In this document: positions 42,701 to 54,700 of the stretch, piece by piece
Position numbering within the stretch: the stretch's first letter is position 1
How the letters are laid out: each line of letters begins with the position of its first letter
Origin: Pomphorhynchus laevis
Taxonomy: Eukaryota; Acanthocephala; Palaeacanthocephala; Echinorhynchida; Pomphorhynchidae
Assembly (NCBI GenBank): GCA_012934845.2
Contig: WNNJ02002950.1
Location: forward strand, 49,038 to 113,037
DNA: 64,000 nucleotides
Direction of reading: 5' to 3'
Notes under the pieces: model-generated
What the model was told of the DNA's origin: nothing
Databases searched by the model: none
What the model saw: the letters and a program-made list of their open reading frames with translations, nothing else
Position numbers and translations under genes: made by a program

Positions 42701-45700
42701 TTTGATTATTTTTTATTAGATAAAACTTGTTTATCTAATTAACTTAGAATAAAACTCCTAGAACTTTGAACTATATTTTAATTTGGAAATACTTGCATTG
42801 ATATCAGAACCGGATAATTTCGAGATCATCGATGTACTGGTTTCTAGTCGGCCAATTACTTCGTTAAGTTTGGAGAAAATGGAATTCACTGCGTCACGGA
42901 TCTCACTGTGCATTTCGTATACTAGCTTCATGTCATGATCACTACCTAAAGGCATTGCCTCATCGGGAGCAGTTCGATGCTTAACCTTGTCTGGATGCTG
43001 GCGAGCATACCTTTGAAAGATAGAAAATCTTCATAATTAGTGATAAATTATAAAAATATTAATCTGAGCAATTTTATTAACTGATGACTTTTGACGATAG
43101 GGTAGAATAAATAAGTAAACTATATACAGAAAGAACAAATCAATATGGTAATATTGTTAAGTTAAAAAACATTAACTTCCATCGTACTAAAGTAAAATTT
43201 ATTTTGCATTAAAATACTATATGCAATATAAAGTCACAAGATCGTTTACGAATCTTGCATCGGTAGGATTGATTGCACTTAAGACAACAAAGAAACTTAT
43301 GAATTGAAGAATGAGGGGACGATGATATAAGTTGGCTATCCTCCACTGTGATTATAACTTAGCTGAAGTTAATGACAGTTTCGCATCTATATTGAATATT
43401 TTCAACTTCCAAGCATTAGCAAAATCTTGGAAAGCGTTAAAAATGTGACTGGATGATACTGACACGATACCTCAGTAATGCGTATTAAAAACAGCCACTT
43501 ACATCGGTCTAACTGTCTAAAATTAGAGACAGGAAAGTCATTCAAAATGATTGGAAGAGCATACAACACTATTCGTGCTATTAATTAATTTTATTAATTA
43601 GTATAATGTAATTTAAACTTTAATTTTAAGTAATTATAATTAGTAATGTTATAATTAATAATATATTATTAATAGCATTATTATCAATATAATATTATTA
43701 ATAATATTATATTATTATATTGTATCATTTTAATAACTTTTTGTAAAATTACTATATAACTAAATATTAAATTACTAAATCTAAATTAATGATGTAAATT
43801 AATTAATTTCATCTAAAAAATAATTCCTTAAATTTATTAAAATTGAAAATATACATTTATTTCTTCGTGTATTTTTATAAATTTACAGGAACGAAGAAAA
43901 TAGTTTTGTTTTAAAAATTACAATATTTCGATTCGTAGCCTAGCAGTCAAGAGCGCAAGCCAAGTACGGAGAGCGACAGCTCGAATCTCGGATAAGTCAA
44001 ATTTCAAAAGGCGAAGAGTTGGTAATCAGCCTTCTGACGAGCCCGGGGCTACCAACATGTGGCAAAAAGCGGGCGAAACGAAAACGGTTGTGGCATTGGC
44101 GCCGTTAGTAGTTAGGGTGTATGGAATTGGATATCATGAAGAAAGGATTATGTAGCTGGTTTTAAATGCGAAAGTCACCTCGTGTGACCTAGCAACTATT
44201 CGTTACATAAATAAGAATCCATCAAAAGATCACCAGACCCGATTTCAATCGATCTTCATGATCTCATACGATAAAATCTATAATAAGATGCCAGAGAAGC
44301 ATCTCGGACAATGCAGTTTCTGGATATCATGATGGAAGGTTTCATATACTGTGTGAAATCTGGTAATCCTGGATTCGTAGCCTAGTAGTCATGAGCGCAA
44401 GCCAAGTACGGAGAGCGACAGCTCGAATCTCGGATAAATCAAATTTCAAAAGGCGAAGAGTTGGTAGTCAGCCTTCTGATGAGCCCGGGGCTACCAACAT
44501 GTGGCAAAAAGCGGGCGAAACGAAAACGGTTGTGGCAATGGCGCCGTTAGTAGTCAGGGTGTATGGAATTGGATATCATGAAGGAAGGATTCTGTAGCTG
44601 GTTTTCAATGCGAAAGTCACCTCGTGTGACCTAGCAACTCTTCATTACATAAATAAGAATCCATCAAAAGATCACCAGACCCGATTTCAATCGATCTTCA
44701 TGATCTCATACGATAAAATCTATAATAAGCATGCCAGAGAAGCATCTCGGACAATGCAGTTTCTGGATATCATGATGGAAGGTTTCATATACTGTGTGAA
44801 ATCTGGTAATCCTGGATTCGTAGCCTAGTAGTCATGAGCGCAAGCCAAGTACGAAGAGCGACAGCTCGAATCTCGGATAAATCAAATTTCAAAAGGCAAA
44901 GAGTTGGTAGTCAGCCTTCTGACGAGCCCGGGGCTACCAACATGTGGCAAAAAGCGGGCGAAACGAAAACGGTTGTGGCAATGGCGCCGTTAGTAGTCAG
45001 GGTGTATGGAATTGGATATCATGAAGGAAGGATTTTGTAGCTGGTTTTCAATGCGAAAGTCACCTCGTGTGACCTAGCAACTCTTCATTACATAAATAAG
45101 AATCCATCAAAAGATCACCAGACCCGATTTCAATCGATCTTCATGATCTCATACGATAAAATCTATAATAAGATGCCAGAGAAGCATCTCGGACAATGCA
45201 GTTTCTGGATATCATGATGGAAGGTTTCATATACTGTGTGAAATCTGGTAATCCTGGATTCGTAGCCTAGTAGTCATGAGCGCAAGCCAAGTACGAAGAG
45301 CGACAGCTCGAATCTCGGATAAGTCAAATTTCAAAAGGCAAAGAGTTGGTAGTCAGCCTTCTGACGAGCCCGGGGCTACCAACATGTGGCAAAAAGCGGG
45401 CGAAACGAAAACGGTTGTGGCAATGGCGCCGTTAGTAGTCAGGGTGTATGGAATTGGATATCATGAAGGAAGGATTCTGTAGCTGGTTTTCAATGCGAAA
45501 GTCACCTCGTGTGACTTAGCAACTATTCATTACATAAATAAGAATCCATCAAAGGATCACCAGACCCGATTTCAATCGATCTTCATGATCTCATACGATA
45601 AATTCTATATATATAATTCAAATATATATATATATCGAAAGTCATAACTTATAATTTATTATAAGATAGTTCTGTATAACGCTTGATAGGTGTCGAACCG

Positions 45701-48700
45701 TCTCGCACGATATAAATATAACATAAAACGAGGCAATATGTTGGGAGCTATAGCATATCATATACATAAAGTAATATCATATCATAAAGTAAATTTTGAT
45801 GTAGCTTCAATTCATCATATGAAAATGATTACATGGCACGTGTTATACATGAGGCCTATTTTATAAAAAGAATAATATTATCCACAGTAATAAAACTGAT
45901 TCCAAATATTAGTTTTTGATTAATTATTAATTTTTAATAAATCAAGTAAGTTTACATTAATTTTATTTATATAGGCAAATGCACGTTTATGCGCGCTTAA
46001 ATACCTACGTAGAAGAAAAAGAACAAATAAATAGGAAAACGAAAAATAGAATGTAAAATAAAAATGTTGATGAAATTGAAACAAGTATATTGAAGATAAC
46101 GGAGATGATTGGAATGTGGCAAGGCGTCGGGGAAAATGTTGAGTAGTTCGTTGAAGATGTATGATAGAACTGTGAGTTGGATACAATGTTGAGGACATTG
46201 ATCTTTTGATTTATTGTAGAGGAGGAGCCATAGTGCAAGAACGTAGACGTTGTTTGAAGAGTGGACGCGACGAGTAAGAACGGACATAAGCTGGCAAAGA
46301 ATTCCAATCAGGTGGATCATCGGCGATAAAATTATAATATTATGCCAAATAATAAAACTTATTTCAATTTTAAAATATCATATTAGTTTTTGATTATTTA
46401 TTTATATTAAACCAAGTAATTATATTTTAATTTTATTGATTTTAATTTTTGATTATTTATTACTTGTATTAATATGTGTTTCGAAACCCAAGTTTGGTTT
46501 TGAAAACCAAGCTTGTTTTGGTTTTTAATACAAGTTAAACTAACAAGTCATATATCCTTTAAGTTTTTGTTTCATTTTTGTTGTTTTTGTTGTGCTGTAC
46601 TAATATACTGACACTATTCTTTGAAGTGATATTTATGTTGCATTTTAAATTTGTTTTCTTTGATTTGTTTCCTTTTACAAATTGTTGTATAAATTGCAAA
46701 CTTGATTGTAATCTTGAATATGATAGCAGGAATAAAACTAATTTTTTCGTTCCAGTAAATTTACAAAAAGTTATTTAAATAATTAAAAGTATATTTGGAT
46801 TTTCTAATGCTAGACTTAATAAAGTCACATTATAAAGCTGCTAATAATAGATACGTACTCGCGCTGGGCAGTTTGTACTTCTCTTGCCTTCTTCAAATAT
46901 TCTTCTAATTGTTTACGTTGAATCGAATCATGCGTAACCGCATGCTCTCGCTATATTGTAAAAAAATAATAAAGAAAATAGACCCAAAATGAACAGAAAA
47001 TTTATATTAAATTAAAAATTAATTAATTAAAAATTAATTCACTAATTTTCAATTAACTTTTTGCAATTTTCAAGAAATTGAAAATTTAAAAACTATCCAA
47101 ATAAATAAATTACTAATTTATATATTAATCAATAAACTTCGAAAATTTCATACATTTAATGATGTTATCAGATTAATAATTATATAATATATCAGGCTTA
47201 TATTAATAAATTGTAATGAAATATTATTGAATAATTAATTAACAATGATTAACAATGCCAGCATCGATCTATAATAGTTATATACTACTGAATTATATAT
47301 TAAATACAAAAATGAATCATCAATAATTTGTTTGCTGTAAACTATTTTAATTAAAAAAAACAATTTTTGTTTTTTTTTTCAAAACAGTTTTTACTAATAT
47401 TTTTATTATTAGTATTAAATATTATTGAATATTATTAAATATTATTATATTCAGAAGCTCGTTATTTACAAAATGAATCTACACAATGTAAATCCCATTG
47501 TTCTACTGCAAAATGGACTGACAGGTTTTGTAGATTAATGCAGCAGGGCAAGATTGGAACAGCGATGCGAATACTTGAAAACCCTGAAGCTGAAATGAAG
47601 ATTCTATCTTTGGGGGATTACATAAGTGGAATAACGGTGATGGAAAAACTCAAACAACTACATCCTAATTCAAGAGAAGTTTATTCAGACTCGATATTAA
47701 AAGGTCCTGTTCCTGGATCCGTCAATCATCATCCAATCAGGTTTCAATCTATTTCGGCAAGTAATATCATTTCCGCTGCACGTCGCACACAAGGATCTGC
47801 AGGCCCCTCAGGCATGGACGCACATAATTGGTGTATCATGCTAGAGTCATTTGGTCATAGTTCGATTAAATTAGCAGAATCTTTAGCTAGTTTAGCAGTC
47901 ACAATCGCTACCTCATTACTGCCATCTGGCTCTCTCAATGCTTTTACGGCTAGTCGTCTCATTCCTCTTGACAAAAATCCTGGGGTTCGACCTATTGGAA
48001 TCGGAAACGTCGAAAGGAGAATCATAGGTAAAGTTTTATGCGATATTATACAAGAAGATTTACAATCAGTAGCAGGTCTTGAACAGCTATGTGCAGGTCA
48101 GCGTTGTGGGGTGGAAGCCGCAGTTCACTCAGTTGCTGAGCAATTTAGACAATCTCAATATGCTGCGATTCTGCAAGTAGATGCATCAAACGCATTCAAC
48201 TGTATAAATAGAAATCTAGCGCTGAAAAATATAGAGTTTGTGTGCCCATCTATGTCAATACTTATGACAAATCTCTACACTGACCCAACTTCATTGTGTG
48301 TCGATGGTGATATTATCTATGCGAAAGAAGGGTTCACACAAGGTGACCCACTCTCAATGTTTGCCTTTGCCGCAGCTTCTTTACCTCTAATAAAACGGAT
48401 TCAATCTTTAGTGCCAGATGTATCTCACAGATGGTACGCGGACGATGCGAATTGTGTAGGAAAGGTTGAGAGCTTGGTCAAGGTTTGGAACTTCCTAAGA
48501 CAAAATGCACACAAGTATGGATTTATACTTAATGAGCAAAAATGTCAAGTAGTAGTACATGAACAAAATTTAGCTTCTTCTGGAACTGTATTTCAAGGAT
48601 GCGGAGTTAAAATAGTCACAAATGGAACACGAATTTTGGGATCGGTTATTGGAACACAATCTTTTGTAGACGAGTTTATTACTGAAAAAGTTAGGCGTTG

Positions 48701-51700
48701 GGCTGACCTAGTATCCAACCTTACAGATGTTGCTAAACTGAATCCTCATATTGCGTATGTGGCCCTGACTCAGTCCCTCCAGTATAAGTGGACATATGTT
48801 CAAAGAACATGTGAAGGGAGTCTAAATTCATACGCCAAACTGTCTGATTCACTGTTGAAACAGCTTATTCCAGCAATAACAGGTTTAATAACGGATGATG
48901 AATATGTCAATATGTTATTGTTGCCAAAACGATTTGGAGGCCTTGGGATTGATGATCCTAATGATGAACCAGAGAGAAAATTTCGAAACTCAAGACTAAT
49001 ATGTAATCCACTACTAGAACATATTACAGGAAACGCATTAAAAGACATACAAAAGAAAATCGCCGTATCTCTAAAAGAAGAAAATAATGTATTGTGGAAA
49101 GAGAGGCGGGATACTGCCTCAACTTTACGAACATCTTTTACCTCCACCTTAAGCTATTTATCACGTCCCGGAACATCAACTTGGCTATCGGCAAAACCAA
49201 TAGTGAGTTACAAACGATATTTGAGTAAACGTCAATTTCAAGACGCACTTGCTATAAGATATGGCTGGCCACCTCCTAACGCACCACAAAATTGTACCTG
49301 CGGTAACTGTTTTGATCTCAGACATTGCCTTGCGTGTCAAGTTGGAGGTCTGCCAACAATAAGGCATAATGCTGTTCGCAATTTTGTTGCATCGAGATTA
49401 ACCTAAGTGACGTCGTCTGTCGCGATTGAGCCTGTATTACGAACACTGCCTGAAAATGTCGAATTCGAGCGACCTACAACAACACGGGATATGGACGCAA
49501 GACTCGACATTGAATGCAACGGTTTATTCGGTGATACATTAGAGCGGTCCTTACTGGACATTTGTACATTCAACCACCTAGCCCAATCGTATCGTTCGAA
49601 TAATCCGGATAACCACTTCAATTACCACACACAAAGGAAAATGGCCAAGTATAGCGAACGTGTTGCCAAGTTTGAAGACGCAAATTTTTACCCGTTCGTA
49701 ATAGCGTGTAACGGTGCTATGGGTAATGAGGCTCAGCTAGTTCTGAAGCGGATGGCGAAATTGGAAGCTGAAAAATCTAAACGACCCTACAATCGTTGCA
49801 TTGAAGACCTTAGAGTTGACATTGGTTTTCTAATGGCTAGGTCGGCTTCAGTCGCATTGCGAAATGCGAGGTCGAGAACTGGAAGGTTTGCAGGAATTGC
49901 AATGGAAAATTTTATTGGTGATACGATAGATGATCTTAAAATTCAAGATACACTGTCGTGCCAGGATGTTCAAATTTGATATATTATTTTTTATTTCAAT
50001 TGTGACCCGTTAGGTATTGTTCTACTGTTGCCCATTAGGGGACTTTGAAAGTCTTGTGTTTATTTGATTTACAATAAATATTTTTTATTTAAAAAAAATT
50101 AAATATTATTGATGATATTATTATATTATAATATTAATATTTTAATATTTGATTACTATTTTATTAGACTAATTGATTTGTATTTGACTAATTGATTTCT
50201 TGTGTTCAATGTAATTTTGTGTAATAAATATTTTCTTTCAAAAAATTAAATATTATTGATGATATTTATATTATTATATTAATATTTTAATATTTGATGA
50301 CTATTTTATTTTGCACTTTGCTTAAACTTATAATACGACGATTATATAATAATCGTCGTTGGATTGTATAATATCATTCTACGCTGAGAATGATATCAGC
50401 GTTGGTAGGATAAGGTGCTACCTTTAATACGTAAATATTTGAACAGTAGCTGATCAAATACTGAAATGTAGCGTACTGCTGTAGGCGTATGGATAGGATT
50501 AAAGTAGTGTTTATATTATTTACATATTATATATTTGTTTTTTAATTAATATATTTATTATTAATTTATATATATATATTAATTTTATTTATTATTAATT
50601 CATATCGTATATTGTATTTTTTATTATTATTATTATATTTTATGGAATAATTAATAATGCAATTATACAAAAATTTTAAATGACAATCAAAATCTGTAAA
50701 ATTAATTAATATTCAAGATTTTCGAGAAAATCTTGAATATTCGAGAAATGTTAAACGTAGGTATTGAATCAGTAGCTGATGAGGTCCAACAATACTGAAT
50801 GAATGCAGGATAAAAAATAGCCATCAAATGTTCAATTGCAATATATACTAATTATTATATATAAAATATATTATATAATTAATAATGAAATATAATTACA
50901 TTTATGTTTTAAAACGTCTGTGCGATATCACATTGAAAATCTTGAATATTATTTAATCTTACAGATGTTGATTGTCATTATAAATTTTTGTATAATTGTA
51001 TTATTAATTATTCCATAAAATATAATAATATAATAAAAAATATATAATATACGATATAAATTAATGATAAATAAAATTAATATATATATATAAATTAACA
51101 ATAAATATATTAATTAAAAAACAAATATATAAATAATATAAATATTTAAATTAATATTAATGTAATATTAAAGCAGCGTGGAGAATAAAAATAGTCATCA
51201 AACATTTCAATGATAACAAATAACTACACAGGTATATCAACTTAAAATTAGTTAGCAAACTACAGATGACTAATTTGATAATAATTAATTGAAAAAATTG
51301 GACGGGCGTTCAAATTGAAAGTAGAACCTTTTTCTATTAACACTGATTTAATTTGAAATCAGAAATGATTTCAATTAAATTAGCAAAATGTAAAACAAAA
51401 GTCTTTTATTAAATCTAAAATTCCAATAAAACAGACGAGTAAAGTGATCGTCAGCCAACACTAAAAGGATCGAAACGAGAAAGGATTTTCTTACGTCCAA
51501 CCATGTTATATTTGTAATCAGTTGAGTAATCAGAACTTTTAATTGTAAGAATTTTTGAATGAAGGATGCAAATATCAAAATTTGTAAAAACACCAAATAG
51601 GAATAAACTATCCCGTCTTTTGTTATAAAATTGAATAAATTCATAAACTATCACTCATCGATATATCAATATTGATATCACCGGTAATATCAATAATACC

Positions 51701-54700
51701 GGTGATATTGATAATATTCCCTATCCTCCATCCCACTATTTATTCATTCCCCTATCTAATGGGCATAAACTGTTGGTATATAAATAGAATTGAATCAAAG
51801 TGCAGTAAAGATAGTCATAAAAATTTTAAATTGTAATATATACTACTTAACATTAGGAAACAAACAACTAATGACTAGTTTGAAATAGTATTCAAATTTC
51901 GAGAGAAATTCGGATACTAAAATTTGCCAACATTAAAAGAACTGAAAGTGAAACGTAAGTATTGAATCAGTAACTGATGAGGTCCACCAATGCCGAAGTG
52001 TAGCGGACTGCTGTTGGTTTATAGATATAATTAAAGCAGCGTGCAGCATAATAAAATAGTCATCAAAAATTCCAGTGATAAAATAACTTAAAATTAGGAA
52101 ACAAACTATAAATGACTAGTTTGATGATAATTAAAACCTTTCCCTACAAACGCTGATTAAATTAGAAATCAGAAATGATTTCAATTTAATTTGCACAATG
52201 TAAGACCGAAGTTTTTCAATCTAATTGATAATAAAATCAGATGAGTCGAGTGATCGTCAGCCAACATTAAAAAGAACAAAACATGAAACGTAGGTATTTG
52301 ATCAGTAGCTGATGAGGTCCACCAATACTGATCTGTAGCGTACTGCTGTTGGCTTACAGATAGGATTAAAGCAACGTGCAGTATAAAAAATAGTCATCAA
52401 AAATTTCAATGATAACAAATGACTGCACAGGTATATCAATTTTAAATTAGGATGCAAACATGAGATGACTAGTTTGATAATAATTAAAACCTTCCCCTAC
52501 AAACGCTGATTTAATTAGAAATCAGAAATGATTTTAATTAAATTTCTAAAATCTGACTTGAAAATTCTTTCATTTTTTCTTACGCCAACAGCAGTACTCC
52601 ACATTTCAGTATTGGTAGACCTCATCAGCTACTTACTGATCCAATAATTACGTTTCACTTTCGGTTCTTGTAATGTTGGCAGACGATCACTTTACTCGTC
52701 TGTTTTATTGACATTTTAGATTTAATAAAATACGTTCGTCTTACATTTTGCAAATTTAATTGAAATCATTTCTGATTCCAAATTAAATCAGAGAAATGTT
52801 TGTCTTACACTAAATCTAATTGTCAATAAAGCAGACGAGTCCAGTGATCGTCAGCCAAAATTATAAAGAACCGAAAAGTGAGGTCCACCAATACTGAAAT
52901 ATAGAGTACTGCTGTTGGCGTATACATATATGCTTTAAGTAGCGCGCAGAATAAAAAAGTCATCAAAATTTCAATAGTAACATTGACTGCACAGATATAT
53001 TAAGTTAAAAATAAATATTATTATACAATTATTAACAATTGTATAATATTATATATTATACAATTCTTAAATATTATACAATTCCTTTAATCCAACGTAA
53101 ATAGCTTGATAAAGATTTTAGAAAACTTCATGCCGAGCCTTCGTAGATACGGAAATATCACGCTACTACCCATCACGAAAGCAGCATTGACGACCCTCCT
53201 TCGCTCATGCTCTCCATTATGCATGCTGCATTTCCCCGCTGAACGGCTACGCTGATCCGTTGGAATAGGGAAGCACGGGCTCGGATTTCAGAAGTTGCGC
53301 GGATTAGTAGTGTGCCGAGTTCATGAAGGAACGTGAGAGATACTGGCCCGATCGCTCCTGTGCTTTCAACTGCCACTGGTATGAAAATATATTAGCGGAT
53401 GTCAATGTTAGCATATTTGTGGACTTTCTTAGTTTCGGCGTTCTTTGCCGAAATGTGGTATCTACACAAATGAAGTCCCACAGTAGCAGTCTACCTGACG
53501 ACCAGGGAATCAGAGTTCCACCGTCAGATTATCTGCCGTCAACCCTGAAGACTCCTGTAGGCTCCAAACGCGAAGGGAAGCCAGCGGACGTCAATGTCTT
53601 CTTTAGTAGATTGTTAGCGTCGGCATGACGGGAATGGCGAGACTTTGATAGGCAACAGTCCAGCACGTGAATACACACGTTATCAACTTTCCTTTCCGCA
53701 GATGCACCGATACGGAGCACAAAACCGGATTTCCAATAGGATTGTGACGCCTAAATTCAAGCGAGTGCCTATTGAGCTAACGGGAATGGCGTTCAAGAAA
53801 TCACCAGCGTGAGCGCTACTCACTGCTAGCAGCCTAGTGCGGGCCTCGGTAGTGGTCGCTGAGTTCATAAGAGCCGCTTGTTTAACCGAATAAATAGGAT
53901 CTGTCCAATGTTTCTGATGGCATGTCTTTTTAATTCTTATTTTACAATTTCTATGCTGGAATTAAATTTTTAATCAATCAGTTACAAATTTCATAAATAT
54001 GAAAAGTAATATGTCATCAGTTATGACAAAAAAGTCAACAGCGCGAAAAGAACAACAACCGCACTATCTGTGCGGTATTTTTTCTCGAGGTGTATTACCC
54101 CCTAATACACCTCGATGAAATAATTAATTTTTTAATTATTTAAAAAAATAAATAATTTTTTACTTAAAATTATTTAATTTTTAAGTAAAATTAAATTTTA
54201 CTTAAAAGCACATTACTTAATAGTACTTAAAAGTACAGTACTATCTAATTAGCTGTTAAATTCATAACAGCTAATTAATATTTATTTTTTAAAATTAATT
54301 GAATAATTAATTTGAAACATTTCTTTTTCATTAATAAAACTAATTGTATATCCTATTATATACTGGAACCGGCCTGTTTCTGTAATGGGATATGCAAAAA
54401 TCTTGTAATTTATAGCAAATAGTAAATATTATATTATAATTACAAAAGGATAAATAATTTAATATAAGAGAAAAAATAATAAGATAATTCAACTTATTCG
54501 CGAATTTCCGAAACAAAAAATGTCGTTGATTATAAAGTTTAAACAAAATGTCATCCATTAGAACGAAACTAAAATAAAAATTGCCATGAACTTACGGGTA
54601 CTATTGTGTGAACAACAAATGAATAACAGTCATGGTCGTCAGGGTTATCATCTCCCGTTGATGCACTTAATCCAAAATATCCCGCAGCAGGTAAATTTAC

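Noticed and set aside
44391-45482. Three identical 68-codon frames in the SINE units
   Set aside because: They are products of the tandem repetition. The sequence has pol III boxes, the solo copy does not preserve the frame, and no protein family is suggested.
41665-45608. CRISPR array or other prokaryotic repeat system
   Set aside because: Repeats are long, few and contain eukaryotic element signatures. Genes in the window are spliced animal genes.
45920-46320. Three overlapping minus-strand frames of about 100 codons
   Set aside because: One frame contains the W-N-S-L-P end of a LINE ORF2 and the rest is 3' UTR. The overlapping frames are chance.
47338-47460. Start of the RT-REL element as an LTR
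   Set aside because: Only AT-rich microsatellite-like sequence is present. No LTR, primer site or polypurine tract, and the 5' end looks truncated.
50765-52900. Possible hammerheads in repeat T (CTGATGAGGTCC)
   Set aside because: The CTGATGA box is conserved, but the second core box is GAAA in some copies and GATC or GAAG in others. Stem I and a cleavage triplet in the right place cannot be drawn.
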